Source: CAYMYN01 sp964394665 (GTDB taxonomy: Bacteria; Planctomycetota; UBA1135; GCA-002686595). From it: a stretch of 54,643 nt of DNA. The stretch's first letter is position 1. Every line of letters starts with the position of its first letter. Below are positions 15,753 to 26,974 of this stretch, one piece after another. The notes under the pieces were generated by a model. That model saw only the letters and a program-made list of their open reading frames with translations, made no database searches and was not told the origin of the DNA. The stretch spans positions 1 to 54,643 of the forward strand of contig CAYMYN010000028.1 of the NCBI GenBank assembly GCA_964394665.1, given 5' to 3'. Made by a program: the position numbers and the translations under genes.

Positions 15753-17240
15753 ATGGACGTACGCTCCCAGATCGCGATGGTCTTCCACCTGGACAAGTGC
15801 ATCGGGTGCCACACCTGCAGCATCGCCTGCAAGAACGTGTGGACCGACCGCGAGGGCACCGAGTACATGTGGTGGAACAACGTCGAGACCAAGCCCGGGA
15901 CCGGCTACCCGACGAAGTGGGAAGATCAGGGCGAATACCGCGGGGGCTGGGAGACCGACGGCAAGGAGCTGCGCCTGCGCTCGACGAGCAAGAAGCGCAT
16001 CATCCCGAGCATCTTCCACAACCCTTCCCAGCCCAGCCTCGACGAGTACTACGAGCCCTGGACCTACGACTACGGGGAGCTCTTCAACGCGCCGGAAGGG
16101 GACGATCAGCCCGTCGCTCGACCGGTGTCGATGATCACCGGGCAGCCCATCGAGGTCGAGGCGGGCCCGAACTGGGACGACGACCTGGGGGGTTCGGAGG
16201 TCTATGCCAAGAACGACCCGAACCTCGACGCGTTGACGCCCGAGCAGCGCACGCAGATGGCCTCGATCGAGCGGCTGGTGATGTTCTACCTGCCGCGCAT
16301 CTGCAATCACTGCCTGAATCCCTCGTGCGTCGCGAGTTGCCCCTCCGGAGCGCTCTACAAGCGCGGCGAGGACGGCATCGTGCTCCTGAACCAGGAGCGT
16401 TGCCGCGCCTGGCGCTCGTGCGTCTCGGCCTGCCCGTACAAGAAGACCTACTACAACTGGTCCACGGGCAAGTCGGAGAAGTGCATCCTGTGCTTCCCGC
16501 GCCTGGAGACCGGCGAGGCCCCGGCCTGCTTCCACAGTTGCGTGGGGCGCATCCGCTACCTCGGCAACGTGCTGTACGACGCGGATCGCATCCAGGCGAG
16601 CGCCCTGCGGCCCGATGGCGAGTTGGTCGACGCCTCGCGCGAGTTGATCCTCGACCCGCACGACCCCGAGATCGTCGCCGCGGCCCGGCGTTGCGGCGTG
16701 CCGGACAGCGTGATCGATTCGGCTCGGCGCTCGCCGGTGTATCGCTTCGTCAAGGAGTGGAAGCTCGGCCTGCCGCTGCACATCGAGCACCGGACCTTCC
16801 CGATGCTCTTCTACGTCCCGCCCTTGCTGCCGGTCATGTCGTCCGCCAAGGGCGAGCTCGTCGGCAACGACGTCAGCGCCCTGTTCGCCGAGGTCGACCG
16901 CGCCCGAGCTCCGCTCGAGTACCTGGCGCAACTGTTCTCGGCGGGAAACGTCGGCAAGCTGCGGTATGCGCTGCGCAAGCAAGTCGCCGTACGGGTCTGG
17001 CGTCGCCATCGCACGGTGGGGGACGTCAGCGAGGCGGTCGCGCTGCAGGCCCTGAACGAGGCCGACAGCTCGCCGGAGCAGGCCGAGGCGATCTATCGCT
17101 TGACGTCACTGTGCACCTTCGAGGAGCGCTTCGTCGTCCCGCCCTTCCAGCGCGAGATGGCGCTCGAGATGCTCGAGGACCCGGGTGAGCACAAGGCCGG
17201 CGCCGGCTTCGGATTCCGCACGCCCCCGGTCAGGAGCTGA
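15753..17240 (+). CDS. narH: respiratory nitrate reductase beta subunit
   Basis: NarH carries electrons from the NarI hemes to NarG through four iron-sulfur clusters. The protein has 495 residues, close to the usual 510. The four motifs are CIGCHTCSIAC near the N-terminus, CNHCLNPSCVASC near residue 185, CRAWRSCVSAC, and CILCFPR with a later CFHSC. In the third motif Trp replaces the second Cys, which in NarH marks the [3Fe-4S] cluster. GAGG lies 6 bases before the ATG at 15753. Upstream extension of the frame overlaps narG and is not needed. narJ begins 3 bp after the stop. Confidence 0.97.
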   Translation: MDVRSQIAMVFHLDKCIGCHTCSIACKNVWTDREGTEYMWWNNVETKPGTGYPTKWEDQGEYRGGWETDGKELRLRSTSKKRIIPSIFHNPSQPSLDEYYEPWTYDYGELFNAPEGDDQPVARPVSMITGQPIEVEAGPNWDDDLGGSEVYAKNDPNLDALTPEQRTQMASIERLVMFYLPRICNHCLNPSCVASCPSGALYKRGEDGIVLLNQERCRAWRSCVSACPYKKTYYNWSTGKSEKCILCFPRLETGEAPACFHSCVGRIRYLGNVLYDADRIQASALRPDGELVDASRELILDPHDPEIVAAARRCGVPDSVIDSARRSPVYRFVKEWKLGLPLHIEHRTFPMLFYVPPLLPVMSSAKGELVGNDVSALFAEVDRARAPLEYLAQLFSAGNVGKLRYALRKQVAVRVWRRHRTVGDVSEAVALQALNEADSSPEQAEAIYRLTSLCTFEERFVVPPFQREMALEMLEDPGEHKAGAGFGFRTPPVRS

Positions 17241-17243
17241 GCC

Positions 17244-17795
17244 ATGGAACGCAGCGTGATGCACGACGCGTGGGCCGAGGTCCTGAGCTATCCCCGGGAG
17301 GACGTCGACGCGGAAGCCGTGCGCGCCGCGCTGAGCGCGCTGGCCGGCCGCTTGCCGGCGATCGCCGACGATCTGCGGCCGCTCGCCGACTTCGCGGGGC
17401 AGGTCGGCAACGAGGCGCTCCAGGAACGCTACACGAGTACCTTCGACGGCAGCGCGAGCCGGGCGCTCGAGCTCGGTTGGCACCTCTTCGGCGAGAGCTA
17501 CTCGCGCGGGGCCTTCCTGGTCCGCATGCGCCAGCTCCTGGCCGAGCACGGCTTGACCGAGGCCGGCGAGTTGCCCGATCACCTGGGGTGCGTCCTGGGG
17601 ATCTTGGGGCGTGCGCCAGAGGACCTGGCCGCCGCCCTCGTGCGCGGGTCCGTGTTGCCGGCCCTCGACAAGATCGTGGCGGGGTTCGACGACCCGCACG
17701 ATCCCTACCGCGCGGTCCTCGTGGGCCTGCGCAGCTTCCTGGACACCAACCACCCGCCTGCACCGTCGGCGGCGGAGGGAGCGCGGCGATGCTGA
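17244..17795 (+). CDS. narJ: nitrate reductase assembly chaperone (delta subunit)
   Basis: This 183-residue all-helical cytoplasmic protein lies between narH and narI. NarJ belongs to the TorD/DmsD-like chaperones, which bind apo-NarG and help insert FS0 and the Mo cofactor. Family features include the N-terminal LSYPRED, the central YTSTFD and LELGWHLFGES, and DHLGCVLGILG. It is shorter than E. coli NarJ (236), which is usual outside enterobacteria. GAGC precedes the ATG only weakly, so translational coupling with narH is likely. The last 7 bases overlap narI. Confidence 0.93.
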   Translation: MERSVMHDAWAEVLSYPREDVDAEAVRAALSALAGRLPAIADDLRPLADFAGQVGNEALQERYTSTFDGSASRALELGWHLFGESYSRGAFLVRMRQLLAEHGLTEAGELPDHLGCVLGILGRAPEDLAAALVRGSVLPALDKIVAGFDDPHDPYRAVLVGLRSFLDTNHPPAPSAAEGARRC

Positions 17796-18484
17796 ACGAC
17801 TACCTGCTCTTCGGCGCCCTGCCGTACGTGTCGCTGGTGACGTTCTTCCTCGTCACGATCCGACGCTACCGCGCGCAGGCCTTCTCGTACTCGAGCCTGT
17901 CCTCGCAGTTCCTCGAGAACAAGCACCACTTCTGGGGCTCGGTCCCCTTCCACTACGGGATCCTCGTCGTCCTCGCCGGGCACGTCGTCGGCTTCCTCAT
18001 GCCGCGGGCGATCCTGGGTTGGAACGCGGCGCCGCTGAGGCTGCTCTTGCTCGAGGTCACCGGGCTCGGTTTCGCGCTCCTGACCCTCGTGGGGTTGGTC
18101 AACCTGATGCTCCGCCGCTGGTTGCAGCCCAAGGTGCGCCGAGTCACGGTCCTCTCGGACTGGGTGGTCTACCTTCTGCTCCTGATCCAGGTGCTGAGCG
18201 GCCTCTGGATCGCGGTCGGGATCGGCTGGGGCAGCTCGTGGTTCGCCACCTCGTTGACCCCCTGGTTGTGGTCGTTGGTGCGCCTCTCGCCCCAGGTCGA
18301 CCTGGTGGCATCCCTACCGGTGCCGGTGAAGCTGCACGTGGTGAATGCCTTCGTGCTGATCGGCTTCTTCCCCTTCACGCGCCTGGTGCACGTGTTGGTG
18401 GTTCCCAACCAGTACCTCCTGCGCAAGACGCAGGTCGTGCTCTGGAACGCTCCCCGTCCCTCCGGGGATCCGTCGTCGCGCTGA
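17789..18484 (+). CDS. narI: respiratory nitrate reductase gamma subunit (cytochrome b)
   Basis: NarI oxidises quinol at the membrane and passes electrons through two b hemes to NarH. This 231-residue protein has five membrane spans. The four heme ligands are all present: a His pair 10 apart in PFHYGILVVLAGHVVG, and a pair 18 apart, from KLHVVNAF to TRLVHVL. Both spacings match H56/H66 and H187/H205 of E. coli NarI. The start ATG overlaps the end of narJ; GGAGGGAG lies about 7 bases upstream. With narG, narH and narJ the enzyme is complete. Confidence 0.96.
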   Translation: MLNDYLLFGALPYVSLVTFFLVTIRRYRAQAFSYSSLSSQFLENKHHFWGSVPFHYGILVVLAGHVVGFLMPRAILGWNAAPLRLLLLEVTGLGFALLTLVGLVNLMLRRWLQPKVRRVTVLSDWVVYLLLLIQVLSGLWIAVGIGWGSSWFATSLTPWLWSLVRLSPQVDLVASLPVPVKLHVVNAFVLIGFFPFTRLVHVLVVPNQYLLRKTQVVLWNAPRPSGDPSSR

Positions 18485-18505
18485 ACGCCCATCTTGGAGC
18501 CCGCC

Positions 18506-20047
18506 GTGCAGACGAAATCGATTCCCGAGCTGGTGGACTTCACCCAGGAACGCATCCGGGTCCTGCACTTCACATGGATCGCGTTCTTCATCTCCTTCTA
18601 CGTCTGGTTCAACATGGCGCCCCTCGCGACGACCATGTTGCGGGCCGAGGGGGGGCCGGACGGCTGGCTGACGCCCGAGCACCTCAAGCTACTCGCGATC
18701 GTCAACGTGGCCCTGACGATCCCCGCGCGGATCGTCATCGGGGCGTTGATCGACCGCTTCGGACCACGGCGCTGTTTCTCCGGGCTGCTGATCGTCACGG
18801 CCTTCCCGACCTTCGCCTTCGCCCTCGGCAACACCTTCACGCAGCTCCTCGTCGCGCGCCTGCTCCTGAGTACCGTCGGCGCAAGCTTCGTGATCGGCAT
18901 CCGCATGGTCGCGCAGTGGTTCCCGCCGCGCACCATCGGTCGCGCCGAGGGTTTCTACGCAGGTTGGGGCAACTTCGGCTCGGCGTGGGCCGCGATGACC
19001 TTGCCCTGGATCGCCCTCGAGGTCTTCGGCGGCGGCGAGAACGGATGGCGCTACGCCCTGGGGGTCAACGGTTTGGTCTCCCTGGGTTACGGCGTCGCCT
19101 ACTTGTTCCTCGTCCGCGACATGCCTGACGGGCAGAAGTTCGTCGGGATGAAGAGAACCCAGCCGTTGCTCGTGAGCAGCCGCTGGGACCTGGGGCAATA
19201 CCTGCTGTGGTCCTTCCCCTTGGTCGGCGCCATGGGCTTCCTCGCCTGGCGCGCGGCGGGAGTGCCCCTGGGCCAGGCCGGCGAGGAACGGGTCCTCTCG
19301 CAAGGGCTGCTGTGGGGCGTCTACGGAGCGCTCGGGCTCGTCTTCCTCGCGCACGTGCTCAAGAGCCTGCAGGTCAACCTGCCCCATCTGCGCCGCGGTG
19401 TGCCGCCGGACTTGCAGGTCCACTTCCCGAGCGTCGCGGCCCTCAACACCACCTACTTCGCGAACTTCGGCGCGGAGCTGGCCGTCGTGTCGATGTTGCC
19501 GGCCTTCTTCGAGTCGACGTTCACCATCACGCCGACCCAGGCGGGACTGGTGGCCTCCTCGTTCGCGTTCGTGAACCTCGTGGCGAGACCCCTGGGTGGA
19601 CTGCTGAGCGACGTCATGCGCAATCGCAAGGCGACCATGATCCTCTACATGGTCGGGATCTGCGCCGGCTTCCTGGGGATGGCCTTCATCACCGGTCACT
19701 GGCCGCTGTGGACGGCGATCCTGCTGACGATCGTGTGCTCGATCTTCGTGCAAGGGGCCGAGGGCGCGACCTTCGCCATCATCCCGATGATCAACAAGCG
19801 CATGACGGGCCAGATCGCGGGCATGGCCGGCGCCTACGGCAACGTGGGCGCGGTGGTCTACCTGGTCCTGTACACGCTGGTCGACGATCGCACCTTCTTC
19901 CTGGCGCTGGCCGCGGGCGCGGCGGTGAGCGTCCTGGCCTGCTGGATCTGGCTGCGCGAGCCCGAGCACGGCTTCGCGGACGAAGCGGCCCCGCTCGATC
20001 TCCCGCGCATTCCGGCCCTCAGCGAAGCCGTGAGGAGGTCGCGATGA
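18506..20047 (+). CDS. narK: NarK-type nitrate/nitrite transporter (first copy)
   Basis: This 513-residue major facilitator of the nitrate/nitrite porter family has about 12 membrane spans. The glycine-rich signature helix reads FYAGWGNFGSAWA in the first half, with a partner in the second half around GMAGAYGNVGAVVY. An arginine in ARIVIGALIDRFGPRR forms the usual loop motif A. I chose the GTG at 18506, which has TGGAG 6 bases upstream. The TTG at 18494 in the same frame would place that ribosome site inside the gene. Its stop overlaps the next transporter by ATGA. Two fused or adjacent NarK proteins usually combine a nitrate/proton symporter and a nitrate/nitrite antiporter; which one this is cannot be decided by eye. 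Confidence 0.93.
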   Translation: MQTKSIPELVDFTQERIRVLHFTWIAFFISFYVWFNMAPLATTMLRAEGGPDGWLTPEHLKLLAIVNVALTIPARIVIGALIDRFGPRRCFSGLLIVTAFPTFAFALGNTFTQLLVARLLLSTVGASFVIGIRMVAQWFPPRTIGRAEGFYAGWGNFGSAWAAMTLPWIALEVFGGGENGWRYALGVNGLVSLGYGVAYLFLVRDMPDGQKFVGMKRTQPLLVSSRWDLGQYLLWSFPLVGAMGFLAWRAAGVPLGQAGEERVLSQGLLWGVYGALGLVFLAHVLKSLQVNLPHLRRGVPPDLQVHFPSVAALNTTYFANFGAELAVVSMLPAFFESTFTITPTQAGLVASSFAFVNLVARPLGGLLSDVMRNRKATMILYMVGICAGFLGMAFITGHWPLWTAILLTIVCSIFVQGAEGATFAIIPMINKRMTGQIAGMAGAYGNVGAVVYLVLYTLVDDRTFFLALAAGAAVSVLACWIWLREPEHGFADEAAPLDLPRIPALSEAVRRSR

Positions 20048-21399
20048 GCACGCCCACGCTCGCACCCCGGGGTGCCCTGGAGGTCTGGAGACCCGAGGAC
20101 GCGGCGTTCTGGGCCTCCACCGGCAGCCGGATCGCCTGGCGCACGCTGGTGCTCACCACGCTCAGCCTCGTGCTCTCCTTCGCGACCTGGTTCACGATGT
20201 CGGCGGTCGTCGTCCGCCTACCGCAGATCGGCTTCCGGTTCGACACGATGCAGCTCTTCTGGCTGGCGGCCATGCCGGGGCTGGCGGGGGGGAGCCTGCG
20301 CGTCCTGCACACGTTCCTGATCCCGATCTTCGGGACCCGCGCGGTGATCGGGGTCTCGACCCTGCTGAAGCTGATCCCCTGCGTGGGGCTCGCCTTGGCG
20401 GTCATGAACCCGGCGACGCCGTTCTGGATGTTCCTCCTGCTGGCACTTCTGGCCGGCATGGGCGGCGGGGACTTCTCCTCGTACATGCCGAGCACGAGCC
20501 TGTTCTTCCCCAAGCGCTTGCAGGGGACCGCGCTCGGGATCCAGGCCGGCATCGGGAACTTCGGGGTCTCGGTGGCCCAGTTCGTCACGCCCTGGATCAT
20601 CGGCTTCGCGGCCTTCGGCGCCCTCGGCGGCGCGGGTCAGACCCTGAGCCGCGGGGGAGAAGATCGTCCCATCTGGCTCCAGAACGCTTTCTGGATCTAC
20701 GTGCCGCTGCTCGTGGTGCTGGGGATCCTGTGCCTGGTCTGGCTGCGTCGAGTGCCCGTCCAAGCGTCGTTCCGCGAGCAGCTCGACATCTTCCGGAACA
20801 AGCACACCTGGTACTGCACGCTGACCTACGTGATGACCTTCGGGTCGTTCTCGGGGTTCGCGGCGGCCTTCCCGCTGCTCATCAAGACGGTCTATGGCGA
20901 CTTCGAGGGCGCGCCCGATCCGCTGCGCTTCGCGTTCTACGGGCCCCTGATCGGATCGCTCAGCAGGGTGGTCTTCGGCTTCGTCGCCGACCGCACGGGC
21001 GGCGCGATCCTGACCCACGTGACGGGCCTGGCTCTGATCGCGCTCTGCGCGGGGATGCTGTTCACGGGCTGCCTCACCCCGACCTCGCTCGACGCGTTCC
21101 CGCTCTTCGTCGCCTTCATGCTGGCGATCTTCTTCTTCACCGGCGTCGGGAACGCGGCCACCTTCCGCCAGTACCCATTGATCTTTGCGCATTCCCCGCG
21201 CCAGGGAGCGGGGGTCCTGGGCTGGACCGCGGCGGTCGCGGCCTACGGACCGTTCCTGGTCTCGATGTTGGTCGGCGCGTCCATCGCGCGCACCGGCTCG
21301 GCGAGCGCGTTCTTCCTGGGAGCGATCGGCTTCTACGTCTTGGCCACCGGGGTCAACTGGTGGTTCTACACACGCAAGGGCTGCGAGGTGCCCTGCTGA
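20044..21399 (+). CDS. narK: NarK-type nitrate/nitrite transporter (second copy)
   Basis: This 451-residue major facilitator is translationally coupled (ATGA) to the previous transporter. About 12 membrane spans begin at LVLTTLSLVLSFATWF. The nitrate porter signature GIQAGIGNFGVSVAQF lies near residue 180, and FFFTGVGNAATFRQ near residue 370 is the matching helix in the second half. It differs considerably from the upstream copy, so it is not a recent duplicate; this fits the NarK1/NarK2 pair seen in denitrifiers. One likely imports nitrate with protons and the other exchanges nitrite for nitrate, which is needed because NarG faces the cytoplasm. ActA starts 9 bp downstream. Confidence 0.93.
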   Translation: MSTPTLAPRGALEVWRPEDAAFWASTGSRIAWRTLVLTTLSLVLSFATWFTMSAVVVRLPQIGFRFDTMQLFWLAAMPGLAGGSLRVLHTFLIPIFGTRAVIGVSTLLKLIPCVGLALAVMNPATPFWMFLLLALLAGMGGGDFSSYMPSTSLFFPKRLQGTALGIQAGIGNFGVSVAQFVTPWIIGFAAFGALGGAGQTLSRGGEDRPIWLQNAFWIYVPLLVVLGILCLVWLRRVPVQASFREQLDIFRNKHTWYCTLTYVMTFGSFSGFAAAFPLLIKTVYGDFEGAPDPLRFAFYGPLIGSLSRVVFGFVADRTGGAILTHVTGLALIALCAGMLFTGCLTPTSLDAFPLFVAFMLAIFFFTGVGNAATFRQYPLIFAHSPRQGAGVLGWTAAVAAYGPFLVSMLVGASIARTGSASAFFLGAIGFYVLATGVNWWFYTRKGCEVPC

Positions 21400-21408
21400 G
21401 GTGCTGCC

Positions 21409-22062
21409 ATGAGACCGCTCCCCTGGGTCTTCGGAACGGCGAGCTTCGTGCTGGGCGCGATCGGCCTGCTGTGGGATTGGAGCCCCCGCCTGCCCGGTAA
21501 CGACGAGGGCCATGCGCCCGTCCAACCGCTCGCTTTCTCGCACCGGGTGCACGCCGGCGACCTGGGCATGGACTGCTTCTTCTGCCACTCGGGGGCCGAG
21601 CGCAGCCGGCACGCGGGCATCCCGGCACTGTCGGTGTGCATGAAGTGTCACCAACACGTGACCGCGGGCTGGGGCGAGGTCGTCACCGAGCGCGAACGCG
21701 CGCAAGCCGAGGAGCGCGAGCCGCGCCGCGTGATCTCGAGCGAGCTGGCCAAGCTCTACGCTGCCCTGGCGCTGGACGACGAGTTGCTCCCGCTGCCGGA
21801 CAGCGAGCCCCGATCCATCGAGTGGGTGCGCGTGCACGGCATGGCGGACTTCGTCTTCTTCGACCACAGCGTGCACGTCGCGCGCGGCGTGAGCTGCCAG
21901 ACCTGCCACGGCCCGGTGCAGAGCATGGAGCGCGTGCGCCAGCACTCGAGCTTCTCGATGGGCACCTGCGTGACCTGCCATCGCAGCAGCACGCCGGATG
22001 CCGCGGGACCGAACCGTTGGCGCTCCCACGCCTCGACCGACTGCGTCACCTGCCACCTGTGA
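21409..22062 (+). CDS. actA: Alternative Complex III pentaheme cytochrome subunit ActA
   Basis: This 217-residue protein has an N-terminal membrane anchor (LPWVFGTASFVLGAIGLLW) and five CXXCH motifs: CFFCH, CMKCH, CQTCH, CVTCH and a C-terminal CVTCH. FSHRVHAG and FFDHSVHVARG supply candidate distal His ligands. Five hemes, this length and the position directly before actB identify ActA, the periplasmic cytochrome that receives electrons in ACIII (quinol to periplasmic acceptor). GAGGTGC precedes the ATG. The 9-bp gap to narK2 means ACIII is translated from the nitrate-reduction transcript. Confidence 0.92.
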   Translation: MRPLPWVFGTASFVLGAIGLLWDWSPRLPGNDEGHAPVQPLAFSHRVHAGDLGMDCFFCHSGAERSRHAGIPALSVCMKCHQHVTAGWGEVVTERERAQAEEREPRRVISSELAKLYAALALDDELLPLPDSEPRSIEWVRVHGMADFVFFDHSVHVARGVSCQTCHGPVQSMERVRQHSSFSMGTCVTCHRSSTPDAAGPNRWRSHASTDCVTCHL

Positions 22063-22066
22063 TGCC

Positions 22067-25000
22067 ATGAACGAAGCGCAGCGAATCACGGACGACATGC
22101 CGCATCCGGGGCCGGACGATGGCGTACTGCTCCCCGGGGAGCGCAACGAGCCGACGCGGCGCGCGTTCCTGCGCTACACCGGCTTCGGCATCAGCGCGGC
22201 GCTGTTCGCGGGCTGCTCGCGCGCGCCGCTACAGCGCGCGATCCCCAAGCTCGTGGCCGAGGAGGGCCGTGACGCGGGTGCGGCGTACTGGGTGGCGACG
22301 ACCTGCGCCGCCTGTACGGCGGGCTGCGGGATCCTGGCCCGCTGCCGGGACGGCCGTCCCATCAAGCTCGAGGGCAACCCCGATCACCCCCTCTCGCGGG
22401 GCGGGCTGTGCGCCGCAGGGCAAGCGGCCGTGCTCGGGCTGTACGACGGGCGCCGGAGCGGGGTCCCGCGCCTCGACGGGCGCGAGCTCACCTGGCACGC
22501 CGCCGACCGTCGCATGCGCGAGGAGCTCGAACGCGTGCGCCGCGAGGGAGGCCGCGTCCGGATCCTGACCCGCACGGTCACGAGCCCCAGCACGCGCGCC
22601 CTGATCGAGCGCTTGTGCGCCAGCCTGCCCGACGCGCGCCACGTCGAGTACGACCCGCTCTCCTCGTCGGCCCTGCTCGAAGCCCACGAACGCACGCGCG
22701 GCGCGCGGGTCCTGCCCCGCCTGCGACTCGAACGCGCCGACCTCGTGGTCTCCTTCGACGAGGACTTCCTTGGGACGGGGCGTGCGCCCGTCGAGCACGC
22801 CGCGGCCCAGGCCCTCGCGCGCGACCTGGGGGCGGATCCCCCGCGGCTGGCGCGGCACGTGCAGCTCGAGGCGCGCCTGTCGCTGAGCGGTTGCCGCGCC
22901 GACGAACGCATCGTCCTGGCTCCCGGGGAACGCGGTGCGGCCCTTGCGGGGCTCGTCGAGGCCCTGGCGGCGCGTCGCGGCAAGCCGAGCGCGATCCGGG
23001 GCGCGCTCGAGGGTAGCCCGCTGCGGGCGGACCTCGAGCGCCTGGCGGACGAGCTCCTCGCCCACGCCGGGCGCTGCGTGGTCCTGGTGGGCTCGAACGA
23101 CCTCGGCGAGCAGATGCTGGGCTGCGCCGCGAACGAGTGGATCGATGCCTACGGCGCGACCCTCGACTTGACGCGACCCTCCCTGCAGCGACGCGGTGAC
23201 GACCGCGCCCTCGAGGGCCTGGTCGCCGAGCTGGAAACGGGCCGGGTGGACCTGTTGGTCGTCGCTGGAGCGAATCCCGCCTACGACACGCCGCTCGCCG
23301 CGGCGGGTGGGGCCGCGCTCGGCACCGCGCGCTTCACCGTGGCGCTGACCGATCACCCGGACGAGACCTCGCGGCATGCCGACCTGCACCTGCCCCGCGC
23401 GCACTTCCTCGAGAGCTGGGACGATGCGGAGTCGGCGCTCGGGATCCTCTCGCTCACCCAACCGACGGTGCCGCTCCTGCGGGGTGGGCGCACCCTGCGG
23501 GAGGTGCTCGCGCGGTGGATGGGGGATGGGCGCGAAGACCGCGAGTTGCTCCGCGAGCACTGGAAGCTCGCGATCCATCCACGATCGGAGAACGCGGGGC
23601 CATTCGACACCTTCTTCGAGCGCGCCCTGCACGACGGCGTGATCGAGCTTCCAGTGGGCACGGCTGCGCGCGGGACCTTCCGATGGGACGTGCTCGAGGC
23701 GCCTGCCGCCCAGCCGTCGCCGCCGGATCTCTCCCTGGTCCTCTATCCGAAGGTCGGTCTCCTGGACGGATCCGGCGCGCACAACCCCTGGTTGCAGGAG
23801 CTGCCCGACCCGGTCACGAAGATCACCTGGGACAACTACGTCTGCCTCGCTCCAGGACGCGCCCGTGCGTTGGCACTGGGAGAGGGGGACGTCGTGCGGC
23901 TCGAGGTCGAGGCCGGGAGCGCCGTCGAGTTGCCCGTGCACATCCAGATCGGACAACACGAGGCCGTGGCTTGCGTGGCCCTGGGCTACGGTCGGCTGGG
24001 CACGGACCGTTTCGCGGGGATCGGGCCGGACTGGATCGGCGCGCGCCCGACGGTGACCGTCGGCGACACCGTGGGTCGCAACGCGGCGCCCTTGCTCGCC
24101 TTCCGCGACGGCGCGCTGGCCTACGACGGAGCGCCGGTCCGCGTGCAGCCGCTCGGGCGACGCGTCGACCTGGCCGCGACCCAGGACCATCACAGCCAGA
24201 ACCTGCCCGAGCACCTCGCCCCGAAGGGCGCCGCGGCCCGCCGCGTCGCGCAGCGCACGACCTGGGCCGCGTGGATGGCGGACCCCGCGCGGGCCGTGGA
24301 GCGTTTCGAGGGACCCGTCCACGACCTGTGGCCGGACGACCACGCAAACGACGGGCCCAGGTGGGGTCTGGTGATCGACCTCACCCGTTGCACGGGCTGC
24401 TCGGCCTGCATGGTGGCCTGCCAGATCGAGAACAACGTGCCGGTCGTCGGCCGGGACGAGGTGCGCCGCCACCGCGAGATGCACTGGCTGCGCGTCGACC
24501 GCTACCTCGACGAAGGGGAAGGCGCGCTGCGCGTCGAGCACCAGCCCATGCTCTGCCAGCACTGCGGGTCGGCGCCCTGCGAGTCGGTCTGTCCGGTGCT
24601 GGCCACGGTGCACTCCGCGGACGGTCTCAACCAACAGGTCTACAACCGCTGCGTGGGGACGCGCTACTGCGCCAACGCCTGCCCCTACAAGGTGCGGCGC
24701 TTCAACTGGTTCGACTACCCGCGCGAGGACGAGCTGCGCGATCACGGCCTCAACCCCGACGTCACGGTCCGCAGTCGCGGCGTCATGGAGAAGTGCTCGA
24801 TGTGCGCACAGCGCATCCAGGCGGCGCGTGCGGCCGCGCTGCGCGAGGGGCGGGTGCTGCGCGACGGCGAGATCCAGACCGCGTGCCAGCAGTCCTGCCC
24901 GACGCGGGCGATCACCTTCGGGGACCGCTCGGATCCCGAGAGCGCCGTGGCGCGCCAGGGCGCCGGGACGCTGGCCTACACCGTGCTCGAGGAACTGAAC

Positions 25001-25073
25001 GTGCGTCCGGCGGTCGGGTACCTGGCGCGGGTGCGCCGCGAAGGGCTCCCGCCGCGCGCCACGGAGGCCGACC

Positions 25074-25084
<11 letters not shown>
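22067..25084 (+). CDS. actB: Alternative Complex III subunit ActB (fused B1-B2 iron-sulfur protein)
   Basis: This 1005-residue protein starts with a twin-arginine signal and lipobox-like end (RRAFLRYTGFGISAALFAGC). The B1 domain (about 75-740) is molybdopterin-oxidoreductase-like. The B2 domain (about 760-1005) carries four ferredoxin motifs: CTGCSACMVAC, CQHCGSAPCESVC, CVGTRYCANAC (one Cys fewer, so [3Fe-4S]-type), and CSMC with a later CQQSC. Unusually, B1 keeps a complete C80-X2-C83-X3-C87-X27-C115 motif, the N-terminal [4Fe-4S] site of true molybdoenzymes. As I recall the characterised ACIII, B1 has lost this cluster. No obvious Mo ligand follows, so I expect no Mo catalysis. The last 11 bases overlap actC. 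Confidence 0.93.
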
Positions 25085-26443
<1,359 letters not shown>

Positions 26444-26447
<4 letters not shown>

Positions 26448-26974
26448 GCGCTTCGTCGCACGTGGGGTTCTTCGCCAGCGAGCACGACTTGCTGGCGGCG
26501 CTCGAGGACGCGCGGGCCGAGGGCCTGGTCGTGGACGACGTCTGGAGTCCGCACCCGATCCACGGCCTGGACGACCGCCTGGGCCTGCGGCGTTCGCGGC
26601 TCCCGGTGGTCTGCTTCGCGGGCGGCGCCCTGGGTCTCGCCGCCGGTCTGGGCTTCCAGTACTGGGCCTCGGCGCTGAGCTGGCCCCTCGACGTGGGCGG
26701 GATGCCGTTCAATTCCTTCCCGGCCTTCGTGCCCATGGCGTTCGAGATGACCATCCTCGGCGCTGGGCTCGTAACCATCGCTGGGCTGATCGTCCGCAAT
26801 CGACTGCGCCCCGGACGGCGGCGTGTCGAGCTCCTCGCGCGCACCAGCGACGATCGGTACGCCCTGGTTCTGCGGATCCCCGACGGGTCGGTGCGCGAAG
26901 GGGCCGTGCAGAGGATCTGGTCGACGTGCGGGGCGCTCGAGACGCTCGATGTCCCGCGGGAGGACCTCTCGTGA
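26444..26974 (+). CDS. actD: Alternative Complex III subunit ActD (DUF3341)
   Basis: This 176-residue inner-membrane protein has the DUF3341 plan. A soluble N-terminal domain starts VGFFASEHDLLAALEDARAE and contains the marker VWSPHPIHGLDDRLGLRRSRLP. Two membrane spans follow (VCFAGGALGLAAGLGFQYW and a second from AFEMTILGAG), then a soluble C-terminus. In ACIII, ActD contacts ActC and the other membrane parts and carries no cofactor. The ATG overlaps the actC stop and the TGA overlaps the GTG of actE. Confidence 0.94.

Noticed and set aside
12091..17240. Nitrite oxidoreductase (NxrAB) instead of nitrate reductase
   Set aside because: NarG has no Tat signal, keeps the cytoplasmic-type N-terminus, and is followed by narJ and a four-His NarI with NarK transporters.
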